From: Roseospira navarrensis
GTDB taxonomy: Bacteria > Pseudomonadota > Alphaproteobacteria > Rhodospirillales > Rhodospirillaceae
Assembly: GCF_009601025.1 (NCBI RefSeq)
Contig: NZ_WIVE01000014.1
Coordinates: forward strand, 1-64,000
Direction: 5' to 3'
DNA length: 64,000 nucleotides
Shown here: positions 23,620-31,738 of the stretch, piece after piece
How positions within the stretch are numbered: the first letter of the stretch is position 1
How the letters are laid out: the number at the start of each line of letters is the position of its first letter
Made by a program: the position numbers and the translations under genes
Notes under the pieces: generated by a model
What the model was told of the DNA's origin: nothing
Database searches by the model: none
Seen by the model: the letters and a program-made list of their open reading frames with translations, nothing else

Positions 23620-25416
23620 ATGAGCACCTATACGGCGCCCCTCGACGACATGCAGTTCGCGCTGGACCTTGCGGGCCTTCCCGAGATCGCGGGCCTTCCC
23701 GGGTTCGAGGACGCCACCCCCGACCTGATCGCCGCCGTGCTGGAGGAGGCCGGCAAGTTCGGCGCCGGCGTGCTGGCCCCGATCAACGAGTCCGGGGACC
23801 GCCAGGGCTGCCGGCTGGATCCGGACGGCACCGTGCATCTGCCCGACGGCGCCATCGAGGCCTACGCCCAGTTCCTGGAGGCGGGCTGGAACAGCCTGCC
23901 GTTCAAGCCGGAGATCGGCGGCCAGGGCCTGCCGGGCGTGGTCGGCGTCGCCGTCAGCGAGATCTGGCAGGCCGCCAACATGGCCTGGGCGCTGTGCCCG
24001 CTGCTGACCACCGGCGCCATCGAGGCCCTGCAGGCCCACGGCACCGACGAGCAGAAGGCCATCTACCTGCCGAAGCTGGTCTCCGGCGAGTGGACCGGCA
24101 CCATGAACCTGACCGAGAGTCAGGCCGGCTCCGACCTGTCGGCGCTGCGCTGCAAGGCCGAGCCCGCGCCCGACCTGGGCGAGGGCGTGTACCGCATCAC
24201 CGGCCAGAAGATCTTCATCACCCACGGCGACCACGCGTTGGCCGAGAACATCTGTCACCTGGTGCTGGCGCGGCTGCCCGATGCGCCTCCGGGCGTCAAG
24301 GGCATCTCGCTGTTCCTGGTGCCGAAGATTCTGGTCAACCCCGACGGTTCGCTGGGCGGGAAGAACGACGTCAAGGCGGTCTCGCTGGAACACAAGCTGG
24401 GCATCCACGGCAGTCCGACCTGCGTGATGGCTTATGGCGACGAGGGCGGCGCCATCGGCACCCTGATCGGTGCGCCGCATCAGGGGCTCGGCTGCATGTT
24501 CACCATGATGAACAACGCCCGCCTGAACATCGGCCTGCAGGGCGTGGGCATCGCCGAGCGCGCCTATCAGCACGCCGCCGCCTTCGCCAAGGACCGGGTG
24601 CAGGGCGTGGATGTCACCGATCCCAAATCGGGCCGGACCTCGATCGTGCATCACCCGGACGTGCGGCGCATGCTGATGACCATGCGCGCCAAGACCGAGG
24701 CCGCGCGGGCGCTGACGTACTATGCCGCCGCCTGCATGGACCTGGCCCACGCGCACCCGGACGACACCCGGCGGGAGTCGGCGCATCATCGGCTCGATTT
24801 GCTCACCCCGGTGGTGAAGGCCTGGAGCACGGAAGTGGGCTTCGAGGTCAGCGATCTCGGTGTGCAGGTCCACGGCGGGACGGGGTACATCGAGGAAACC
24901 GGCGCGGCCCAGCATCTGCGGGACGCCCGCATCTCCCGTATCTACGAGGGCACCAACGGCATCCAGGCCATCGACCTGGTCAGCCGCAAGGTGCTGCGCG
25001 ACAAGGGGCACGAGGTTCACGCGCTGATCGCGGAAATGCGCGAGACCCACGCCGCGCTGGCGGATGCGCCCAACGAACTGGCCGCCATGGCGCCGCGCTT
25101 CGGCATCGTGATCGACGACCTGGAGGCGACCACCACCTGGCTGCTGGAGCACGCCATCCCCGAGGACGCCCAGGCGGCCAGCACGCCCTATGCCCTGCTG
25201 TTCGGCATCGCCGCCGGCGGCTGGCTGATGATGAAAGGCGCGCTGGAGGCGCAGCGGCGGCTTGAGGCCGGTGAGGGCAACCCGACCGTCCTGAAGTCCA
25301 AGCTGGCCACGGCGCGCTTCTTCGCCGATGCCCAGATGCCGTTCACCGGGGCGCACCGGGCGACCGCCATGGCCGGGCCGGACAGCCTGATGGCCATGGA
25401 GGAAGACTGGTTCTGA
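23620..25416 (+). CDS. Acyl-CoA dehydrogenase
   Basis: This 598-residue flavoenzyme is of the long bacterial acyl-CoA dehydrogenase type with an extra C-terminal domain (about 470-598), like FadE-related and DmdC proteins. The substrate and FAD regions are typical: NLTESQAGSDLSALRCKAEP, ITGQKIFITHGDH, LGIHGSPTC and the later QVHGGTGYIEETGAAQHLRD, RISRIYEGTNGIQAIDL. It would oxidise an acyl-CoA to the 2-enoyl-CoA and hand electrons to ETF. The chain length or a methylmercaptopropionyl-CoA substrate cannot be decided here. The start follows GGAGG. It is a single-gene unit; the protein ends EEDWF. Confidence 0.88.
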   Translation: MSTYTAPLDDMQFALDLAGLPEIAGLPGFEDATPDLIAAVLEEAGKFGAGVLAPINESGDRQGCRLDPDGTVHLPDGAIEAYAQFLEAGWNSLPFKPEIGGQGLPGVVGVAVSEIWQAANMAWALCPLLTTGAIEALQAHGTDEQKAIYLPKLVSGEWTGTMNLTESQAGSDLSALRCKAEPAPDLGEGVYRITGQKIFITHGDHALAENICHLVLARLPDAPPGVKGISLFLVPKILVNPDGSLGGKNDVKAVSLEHKLGIHGSPTCVMAYGDEGGAIGTLIGAPHQGLGCMFTMMNNARLNIGLQGVGIAERAYQHAAAFAKDRVQGVDVTDPKSGRTSIVHHPDVRRMLMTMRAKTEAARALTYYAAACMDLAHAHPDDTRRESAHHRLDLLTPVVKAWSTEVGFEVSDLGVQVHGGTGYIEETGAAQHLRDARISRIYEGTNGIQAIDLVSRKVLRDKGHEVHALIAEMRETHAALADAPNELAAMAPRFGIVIDDLEATTTWLLEHAIPEDAQAASTPYALLFGIAAGGWLMMKGALEAQRRLEAGEGNPTVLKSKLATARFFADAQMPFTGAHRATAMAGPDSLMAMEEDWF

Positions 25417-25470
25417 TCCCGGCCGACGGAAAGGGTCATCCCGTTTGGTCGGCTGGCGAAGCGGCGTATG

Positions 25471-25500
25471 GCTTTTGTTCTGACGAGTCAGGACAAAAGC
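25471..25500. terminator. 14-bp hairpin after the acyl-CoA dehydrogenase
   Basis: GCTTTTGTTCTGAC pairs with GTCAGGACAAAAGC with one G-T wobble around a minimal loop. It is AT-richer than its surroundings and reads as a hairpin on both strands, 55 bp past the stop codon. There is no long T tail. Confidence 0.45.
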
Positions 25501-25599
25501 CGGCCAGTCTCAATGTATCGCATAACAGAGTCTGAGTGGCTGGACGGGGCTTGCAGCCCGGTCCGGACCGTTTCGCCCGGTGGATGGGATTAAAACGGT

Positions 25600-25626
25600 C
25601 CGGGCGGGAGTCCAACTCCCGCCCGG
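25600..25626. terminator. 12-bp GC hairpin between convergent genes
   Basis: CCGGGCGGGAGT (25600-25611) and ACTCCCGCCCGG (25615-25626) form a perfect stem with a 3-base loop, 16 bp beyond the end of the EamA gene. It probably limits read-through between the convergent genes; a CCGGACCGTTT/AAACGGTCCGG hairpin lies just before it. Confidence 0.5.
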
Positions 25627-25642
25627 CCTACGACAGTCGGCC

Positions 25643-26620
25643 TCAGGGTCGCCGGTCCGGCCCCCGGTCGTCCGTGCTGTCCCGGTCGTGATCCGGATCC
25701 GGGTGCGGATGATCGCCGCCGTGCGGGGTCGCGGGGCGGCCCAACTGGGCCTCGCGGTACATGATGTAGAGCGCCGAGGCGATGATGATGGCCGCGCCCA
25801 CCAGCGTCCAGGCGTCCGGCACCTCGGCGAACAGCACCATGCCGATCAGAGTCGCCCACAGAATCTGGCTGTAGTCGAAGGGGGTGACCAGGGTCGCCTC
25901 GCCCTCGCGGTAGGCCCGGACGGCCAGATACTGCCCCAGGCTGGCCGCCGCGCCGATGGCCACCAGCAGCACCCAGGTCAGCGGCTCGGGCCAGCGCCAG
26001 ACCCACAGCGCCGGGCCCAGCGAGGCCAGCACCGCCCCGGTGACGAACCACATCAGGATCGACAGCGGCTTTTCGGTGCTGGAGAGCATCTTGACCATGG
26101 TCAGGGCGCTGGCGATCAGGGCCGCCGAGGCCAGCGCCGTCAGCGCATGGATATCCAGCGCCGTCGGGTCGGGCCGCATGACCACGATCACGCCGACGAA
26201 GCCGACCGCCGTGGCCAGCCCCCGGCGCCAGCGCACCACCTCGCCCAGGATCAGCACGGCCAGCACGATCATGAACAGCGGCCGGGCGTAGGTGATGGTG
26301 ATCGCGGCCGCCAGCTCCATGTGCGTGATGGCGTGGAACAGGCAGAACATGGCCAGGATGCCGAACACCACGCGCAGGCTGTGCATGCCCGGCCGCCGGG
26401 TGTGGAAGATGCCGAAGCCCTGCCGCCGGATGAACGGCAGCAGCACCATCATCCCGAACAGGCAGCGGAAGAACACGACCTGAAAGCTGTGCAGCTCTCC
26501 GCCGACGACTTTGATCATGCCGCCCATGGCCGAAAAACTGACGGCGCTGAGCAGCATGAACAGGGCGCCACGGGCGTTGCCGGACAACGCCTGCCACCAC
26601 GAGGCCACGGCAGGGGGCAC
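25643..26620 (-). CDS. EamA/DMT-family membrane transporter
   Basis: This 325-residue protein has about ten membrane segments in two repeated halves, each an EamA domain, as in drug/metabolite exporters. Recognisable blocks include FRCLFGMMVLLPF, AITITYARPLFMIVLAVLILGE in the first half and VTPFDYSQILWATLIGMVLFAE in the second. The C-terminal tail is rich in His and Asp (HGGDHPHPDPDHDRD), perhaps a metal-binding tail. The substrate is unknown. The GTG start at 26620 has AAGG about 9 bases upstream; the frame continues upstream only through a dispersed repeat. Confidence 0.85.
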   Translation of the reverse strand: MPPAVASWWQALSGNARGALFMLLSAVSFSAMGGMIKVVGGELHSFQVVFFRCLFGMMVLLPFIRRQGFGIFHTRRPGMHSLRVVFGILAMFCLFHAITHMELAAAITITYARPLFMIVLAVLILGEVVRWRRGLATAVGFVGVIVVMRPDPTALDIHALTALASAALIASALTMVKMLSSTEKPLSILMWFVTGAVLASLGPALWVWRWPEPLTWVLLVAIGAAASLGQYLAVRAYREGEATLVTPFDYSQILWATLIGMVLFAEVPDAWTLVGAAIIIASALYIMYREAQLGRPATPHGGDHPHPDPDHDRDSTDDRGPDRRP

Positions 26621-26671
26621 GGTCGGACCTTTCCGTTCGGGGGACGGGCTGTCCAGGGAGTGACATGTTCG

Positions 26672-26781
26672 ACCAACGGCCTCTGTTGAGGACCGTTGCA
26701 GTCCGCGGCCGGCCCGCTCTCCCACCCGGCCACCCACAGGGGACTCTCGTTGGGTGGCCGGGTGGGGGAGAGGGCCGGCGC
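26672..26781 (+). repeat. Dispersed double-hairpin repeat, family 2, copy 2
   Basis: CAACGGCCTC-TGTT-GAGG-A-CCGTTG (26674-26699) is followed by a long hairpin that joins GGCCGGCCCGCTCTCCC (from 26707) with GGGGGAGAGGGCCGGC (ending at 26780) through CACCCGGCCACCCA/TGGGTGGCCGGGTG. It is the inverted equivalent of 11195-11304 and lies upstream of the EamA gene. Confidence 0.8.
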
Positions 26782-26849
26782 CGCTGATATGAGGCTACGC
26801 GGTTTAGAATACGGACGGCGCACAAAATCCGGGGCCGGCGGTCAGGTCA

Positions 26850-26870
26850 GGCATGCAATGCGCGCATGCC
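26850..26870 (-). terminator. Hairpin downstream of the Amt-GGDEF gene
   Basis: GGCATGC (26850-26856) and GCATGCC (26864-26870) form a perfect 7-bp stem 26 bp past the stop codon of the ammonium transporter fusion. There is no T tract, so it may be an mRNA-end hairpin rather than a complete terminator. Confidence 0.35.
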
Positions 26871-26896
26871 AATGGGTGCGTGCGCGCGATGGGGGA

Positions 26897-28852
26897 TCAG
26901 GCCGTGCTTGGTTCGGCAAGGGGATCGCCACTGCCGCCGCCGCTGGGGGCGTGACGCGGGGTCGGGGGCGAGGCGGCGGGTTCGGTGCGCTCCTGTCCGG
27001 CCGGGACGATCCGGTTGCGGCCGGCCCGCTTGGCCTCGTACAGCGCCTCGTCGGCGGCCTTCAGCGCGTGGTCGAACAGGGCGTGGCGCGACAGCGCGGT
27101 GACCCCCAGGCTGGCCGTGACCGTCAGGGCGGCGTTCGGCGCCCCCGCGACCTCGAAAGGCGCGCCGTTGATGGTGTGCAGCATGCGCCGCGCCGAGACC
27201 ATGCCCTGCTGCAGCGTGGCGTGGGAGACGATGACGGCGAATTCCTCGCCGCCCAGACGCGCGATCACGTCGGAATCCCGCACCGCCAGGGACAGCCGCC
27301 GGGCCAGTTCGACCAGCACGGCGTCGCCCACGTCGTGGCCGTGGGTGTCGTTGATGGCCTTGAAGTGGTCCAGGTCGAGCATGACCAGCACCGCATCGCC
27401 GCCGTAGCGGTTCAGGTCCGCCATCACCATCGCGGCGGCCTGCATGAAGGCGCGGCGGTTCTTCAGGTTGGTCAGCGGGTCGTGCAGGGCGAGGCGCGCC
27501 GCTTCGTCCAGCAGTCGCCGGCTGCGGTCGGCCTCGCGGACGAAGCGCTCGCGGACCTGATTGTAGAACGAGGCGATGATGGCGGCATCGGTCTCGGCGT
27601 CCACCTCCACCGGGGTCGAGAAGTCGCCCTTCGAGCCCTGGGCGGAGAGCTGGTTGAGCAGGTCCAGCATGGCCGTGCCCGCGCCGTGCTCGGCCACGTT
27701 CAGGCCGATCCGCTCGTCCTCGGGCGAGACCCGGTAGCGCGCCCAGGCGTTGGTGACCCCCATGAAGACCCAGGCGACCACGAACGCGGCCCCGGTGATG
27801 CACACGGCGCCCAGGGCCTGGACGGCGACCCATCCGGTGCGCCCGCCGATGCCCTCGGGGATGTGCTCGGGGGTCGCGAACAGGGGCAGCATGACCGTGC
27901 CGATCACGCCGGCGAACAGGTGGACGGGGATCGCCCCCACCGGATCGTCGATGCGGGCGCGCTCCAGCAGGCCCAGGCCCCAGACCGCGACCAGCGCGCC
28001 CACGGCGCCGATGGCCATGGCGCCCAGCGGCTGGACGACGGAGCAGCCGGCGGTGATCGCCACCAGCCCGCCCAGCATGCCGGTCAGGATCTCGGTGGCC
28101 TTGGGCTTGCGGCCCAGCGCCGCCGCCATGGCCAGGATCGAGACGATGCCGACCGCCGCCCCCACGCCCGTGTTGACCAGGATCAGCGGGACCTGATGGT
28201 TGAAGTCGGTGGCCGCGCCGCTGTTGAAGCCGAACCAGCCGAACATGAGCAGGAACGCCCCCAGGGCCGAGACGGCGAGGTTGTCCCCCTCGATGTAGGA
28301 CGCCGAGCCCTCGCTCTCGAACCGTCCCAGGCGGGGCCCGATCCGCAGCACCGCCGCCAGCGCGATGGCCCCGCCCACGCCGTGCACGACCGTGCTGCCG
28401 GCGAAGTCCAGGAACCCCAGTTGCAGAAGCCATCCCCCCTCGGCCCAGGCCCAGTGCCCGGTGATCGGGTACACCACGACGCTCATGCAGATGGCCAGCA
28501 GCAGATAGCCGCGAAAGCTGGTGCGCTCCGCCACCGCGCCCGACACGATCGTGATCGCCGTGCCGCAGAACATGGCCTGGAACAACGCCATCAAGAGGTC
28601 GGGCGGACTGCCGTCGATCACCACGGACGGGGCAAAGCCGATCAACCCGAACCAACTGCTGCCGAACATCAGGGCGTTGCCGACCAGCAGGAAGAAAAAG
28701 ATGGTGGTGCCCAGGTCGGCCACGTTCTTGATGGCCACGTTGACCGAGTTCTTCCGGCGCACCATGCCGGCTTCATAGCAGGCAAACCCGGCCTGCATCA
28801 GCAGGACGAGGAATGTGGACAGCGCAAGCCAAATCATATGCTGGTCGGACAT
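26897..28852 (-). CDS. Ammonium transporter fused to a GGDEF diguanylate cyclase
   Basis: This 651-residue protein joins an Amt/Rh ammonium channel (about residues 1-400, eleven membrane segments) to a cytoplasmic GGDEF domain (about 455-615). The channel keeps both pore histidines, in STVVHGVGGAIAL and IPVHLFAGVIG, so it may still bind or conduct ammonium. The cyclase has GGEEF at 534-538 and an RDSD inhibitory site exactly five residues before it, so c-di-GMP synthesis and feedback inhibition are both expected. A helical linker (about 400-455) connects them. This looks like an ammonium sensor that sets c-di-GMP levels. No glnK lies beside it. A TTGACA-like -35 box is at 28919-28924. Confidence 0.9.
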   Translation of the reverse strand: MSDQHMIWLALSTFLVLLMQAGFACYEAGMVRRKNSVNVAIKNVADLGTTIFFFLLVGNALMFGSSWFGLIGFAPSVVIDGSPPDLLMALFQAMFCGTAITIVSGAVAERTSFRGYLLLAICMSVVVYPITGHWAWAEGGWLLQLGFLDFAGSTVVHGVGGAIALAAVLRIGPRLGRFESEGSASYIEGDNLAVSALGAFLLMFGWFGFNSGAATDFNHQVPLILVNTGVGAAVGIVSILAMAAALGRKPKATEILTGMLGGLVAITAGCSVVQPLGAMAIGAVGALVAVWGLGLLERARIDDPVGAIPVHLFAGVIGTVMLPLFATPEHIPEGIGGRTGWVAVQALGAVCITGAAFVVAWVFMGVTNAWARYRVSPEDERIGLNVAEHGAGTAMLDLLNQLSAQGSKGDFSTPVEVDAETDAAIIASFYNQVRERFVREADRSRRLLDEAARLALHDPLTNLKNRRAFMQAAAMVMADLNRYGGDAVLVMLDLDHFKAINDTHGHDVGDAVLVELARRLSLAVRDSDVIARLGGEEFAVIVSHATLQQGMVSARRMLHTINGAPFEVAGAPNAALTVTASLGVTALSRHALFDHALKAADEALYEAKRAGRNRIVPAGQERTEPAASPPTPRHAPSGGGSGDPLAEPSTA

Positions 28853-29116
28853 GGGAAGACTGCCTTGAGATGCGGCAGTGAACAGGATGTGCTAAAAAAA
28901 ATGCCTCTTTAACCCGGCTGTCAATACCAACCCGGCGTTGCGGCGCGTGTCTACCGCTTCAGGGGTATGTCCTTGGGGCTAGTGTGTTCTCTGGTTGATC
29001 GTTTGAAGGGTTGTCTCCGAGTCTCCGACGCTGCCTACCCTGGTGGGCCATGGGGTGCAGGCGGACCCGGCGCGCCCGAGTCTGTCGTGTGTGTGCCCTC
29101 GGAGTCGCCGGGTCCG

Positions 29117-30340
29117 TCAGGGCCCGGACGGTCGGGCCGGGCCAAGCCGGGCGGCCGGCAGCCGCACGGCGGCGGTCGTCCCCCGCCCCGGCACGCTGTG
29201 CAGGTCGAACACCCCGCCCAGGGCGGCCACCAGGGTCTTGACGATGGTCAGGCCGACGCCGGCGGTGGCCTGCGGGTCCGGCCGATGGCCGCCGGCGGAC
29301 GACGACGGGTCGAGGATGCGCCGCACCCGATCGCCCGAAGTGGCCCCGCCGCCGCTGTCGCTGACCCGGATCAGCAGACGGTCGCGGTCCAGCGCGGTGG
29401 TCAGGTCCACGCGTCCCCCGCTGCCGGTGAAGGCGATGGCGTTGGCCAGCAGGTTGTGCAGGATGTGCCGGAGCGCGCCCTCGTCCACGTGCAGCGGGCG
29501 GCCCGCCAGGGCCTCGTCCTCGTGCAGGCCCAGCGTGACCGAGGCCGCCGTGGCGCTGGGCAGCGCGGTCTGGATCATGTCGGCGCACAGGGTGTGAAGG
29601 TCCACCCAGGTCTCGCCGTCGCCGTGGCCCGGTTCGGTCTGCCGCGCCACGTCCAGCACCACGCCGAAGACGGATTCCATATGTCTGCCTGCCTTCACGA
29701 TGCTCTCGGCGTAGTCGCGCTGGGTTTCGTTCAGGGGACCGAAGACGCCCATGATCAGGGCCTCCGCATAGCCGATCACGTTGTTGAGCGGGGTGCGGAG
29801 CTGGTGGCTCATGTTGACCAGGAAGCGGTCCTTCTCGGCGTTGGCGTGATCGGACCGTTCGGCCGTGCGCTCCAGAGCGGCCATCCGGGCGCGGTCGGCG
29901 GTGATGTCCACGATCAGCCCGCTCACGCCCGTGACGGCCCCTGTCGCCGGGTCGCGCAGGGCGGCCTTGATGAAGCGGGCGTGGCCGCGGGCGCCGCCCC
30001 CGGCGCCGCCACCCGCCGCCGCGTACCGGATCGGGGCATCGTAGACGCGGGGGGAGTGGTCCCCGGCATCGGCATCCCGCACCAGGGCGCGGTCGTGCTC
30101 CTCGTGCGGGGCCGCCGCCGCCGGTCCCATGACCTGGGCCGCCGTCCGGCCCAGCAGGTCCGCCGTCGTGGAGCCGAGCACCCGGGTCGCGAGAAGGGTG
30201 TTGCAGTCCGTAAACCGAAGGTCCCGGTCCTTGACGAACGCGGGCACCCCCAGGCCCTCCATCAGGACGGCCCACTGAGAGACACCCCTGCCGCCGGGCA
30301 CGGCCTCTGGTTGACGCGGACGTTTGTCCCCATCCGTCAT
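29117..30340 (-). CDS. PAS-domain sensor histidine kinase
   Basis: This 407-residue protein lacks membrane segments, so it is a cytoplasmic sensor. A PAS domain (about residues 20-150, with a Gly/Ala-rich insert at 108-120) precedes HisKA with His 179 in NMSHQLRTPLNNVIGY and a HATPase domain with LLANAIAF and VSDSGGGATSG. The signal is unknown. It lies 264 bp upstream of the Amt-GGDEF gene on the same strand, and no response regulator is adjacent. The ATG at 30340 has AAGGGG upstream. Confidence 0.82.
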   Translation of the reverse strand: MTDGDKRPRQPEAVPGGRGVSQWAVLMEGLGVPAFVKDRDLRFTDCNTLLATRVLGSTTADLLGRTAAQVMGPAAAAPHEEHDRALVRDADAGDHSPRVYDAPIRYAAAGGGAGGGARGHARFIKAALRDPATGAVTGVSGLIVDITADRARMAALERTAERSDHANAEKDRFLVNMSHQLRTPLNNVIGYAEALIMGVFGPLNETQRDYAESIVKAGRHMESVFGVVLDVARQTEPGHGDGETWVDLHTLCADMIQTALPSATAASVTLGLHEDEALAGRPLHVDEGALRHILHNLLANAIAFTGSGGRVDLTTALDRDRLLIRVSDSGGGATSGDRVRRILDPSSSAGGHRPDPQATAGVGLTIVKTLVAALGGVFDLHSVPGRGTTAAVRLPAARLGPARPSGP

Positions 30341-30556
30341 GGTGAGTCCCCTTCACCCATCCAGCGCGCCGGGCCTGATCCGGCCGTTCCCCCCGGCCGG
30401 GGCCCCGTGGGGAATAGCCCCACATCCTGTAAGGATGCCTGATGTTGGGGGCGGACCGCCAGCGGCAATCGATAAAAATGTCAGAAGTGCTCGACGGCGG
30501 GCGGGCCCGGCCCGCAGGCGGTGGGGCCCCGTTTCGCCGACGCGTTTCGCCGCCTC

Positions 30557-30585
30557 TTTTCAAGGGGGCGGGGCACACGTATATT
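30557..30585 (+). promoter_or_regulatory. Sigma-70-type promoter of the two-gene islet
   Basis: A -35-like TTTTCA (30557-30562) is separated by exactly 17 bp from a -10 box TATATT (30580-30585). The predicted start is near 30592, 34 bp before the first small gene. Confidence 0.5.
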
Positions 30586-30625
30586 TCACTGAGATGGGGT
30601 CAAGGTCTCCAATGGGGGTGCGGGC

Positions 30626-30835
30626 ATGCGATCGCAAACCAAAAAGATCATTCCGGAACCGACCAGGAGCGGTGACCCCGAGCGCGACCCCGAACGGTCC
30701 CTGATTCTGGATGCGGGCCTGCGCCGTGCCGACAAGAAGATTGAAGAGATCCTGAGACTGCGCCGCGAAAAGACGCGGCAATACGTGAAGGCCCGGGTGG
30801 CGCACTGGGGCGGAAAGGTTGGGTCTCCGTCATGA
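30626..30835 (+). CDS. Small basic protein of unknown function
   Basis: This 69-residue protein is highly charged (many Arg, Lys, Glu, Asp) with a predicted helix at about residues 26-58 (ILDAGLRRADKKIEEILRLR). It has no Cys and no signal peptide. I recognise no family. It has a plausible promoter 34 bp upstream and GGGGGTG before the ATG, and it is followed after 40 bp by a second unknown gene. The region is less GC-rich than its neighbours. Confidence 0.5.
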   Translation: MRSQTKKIIPEPTRSGDPERDPERSLILDAGLRRADKKIEEILRLRREKTRQYVKARVAHWGGKVGSPS

Positions 30836-30875
30836 GGCCGGCATCGGTTTCAGACGCGGCCCCATTCTGACGATC

Positions 30876-31340
30876 ATGACCCAACCGGACTACAACGAAA
30901 TCTTTGAGCGGCTGACGCAGCTTGATGTGTCGGGTCAGGCCGACGTCGGCGTCAAACATGCTCTCGGGCTGATCGCATACGGAATCTATAAACAGGACAA
31001 ACGGGAGTTCATCCACCTCTGGCAGCAAGAAACCGGATGCAGCCCGCCGCCGGAAGAAGTCCAGAGATGGGTGAAGGACCGAACCCGGGATTCACAACTT
31101 CGGAAGCTGCGCCGGGAGGCGACATCCGTTCTTCTGGAGGTTCAGAAAGAGGCCGTGGCGAAAGCGGCGCCCCATATCCGCGCCGAAACGCTCAGGCGGA
31201 CCTGGTGGCCCAACGTCTTGTCGTCGGTGACCGGGACCGCCCTGTACACGATGGGGTTGATCTGCCTGGCGTTCATCCTGGCGCTGGCCGGGATTGACGC
31301 CGTGGCCGTCTTTCAGGCGGTCGTGGACGCCGTGAGATAG
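30876..31340 (+). CDS. C-terminally membrane-anchored protein of unknown function
   Basis: This 154-residue protein is mostly helical and charged (residues 1-110) and ends in one hydrophobic segment (ALYTMGLICLAFILALAGI, about 125-143), which suggests a tail anchor. A WLQQE-like motif is absent; the visible landmarks are HLWQQETGCSPPPEEVQRW and KAAPHIRAETLRRTWW. I recognise no family. No ribosome site is obvious at ATG 30876; the frame is open to a TTG at 30819, which would overlap the first gene. Codon use is less GC-rich than in the flanking sdhE and recG. Confidence 0.55.
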   Translation: MTQPDYNEIFERLTQLDVSGQADVGVKHALGLIAYGIYKQDKREFIHLWQQETGCSPPPEEVQRWVKDRTRDSQLRKLRREATSVLLEVQKEAVAKAAPHIRAETLRRTWWPNVLSSVTGTALYTMGLICLAFILALAGIDAVAVFQAVVDAVR

Positions 31341-31362
31341 CCAAACCCCGGCGTGCCTGCCC

Positions 31363-31620
31363 CTACACCGGCGGCATCAGGCGATAGGCCTTCAGGCGCG
31401 CCATGATGGGCGTGTCGTACTCGGCCGGTACGGCGGTGCGGTCGAACAGCCAGTCCATGATGTTGGCGTCGGGCTCGTCCAGCAGGGTCTCGAACTGGTC
31501 CAGCTCCTCGGGCCCCATGTCGGCCAGGAATTCCTCGGCGAAGCCCCCCAGGATCAGGTCGGTTTCCTTCATGCCGCGCAGTTTGGCGCGGTACAGAATG
31601 CGTTTGCGTCGGTCGTCCAT
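31363..31620 (-). CDS. sdhE: FAD assembly factor SdhE
   Basis: This 85-residue protein matches SdhE (SDHAF2, DUF339), which attaches FAD covalently to the flavoprotein subunit of succinate dehydrogenase. The essential RGxxE motif is RGMKE (residues 15-19), followed by the DLILGGFAEEF and DxPDANIMDWLF blocks. It starts divergently from recG and converges with the two-gene islet. Confidence 0.93.
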   Translation of the reverse strand: MDDRRKRILYRAKLRGMKETDLILGGFAEEFLADMGPEELDQFETLLDEPDANIMDWLFDRTAVPAEYDTPIMARLKAYRLMPPV

Positions 31621-31738
31621 GATCCGCTCCGGGCCGGCTGCGTGGGGCGCGCGCCCCGTCGCTCCGTGTTATACGGGATCCCGGCGCGGCTGTCAGCAGA
31701 CCCCGCCTCGGTTCCTCCCGCCACGTCCGTCCGCCGCC

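Noticed and set aside
28895-28924. TTGACA with a T-rich -10 region before Amt-GGDEF
   Set aside because: The -35 box is good but the -10 region is a run of T without a TATAAT-like hexamer at the right distance, so it is mentioned only in the gene entry.
31403-31738. N-terminal extension of recG
   Set aside because: It runs over sdhE on the opposite strand and does not match RecG; ATG 31739 gives the normal N-terminus.
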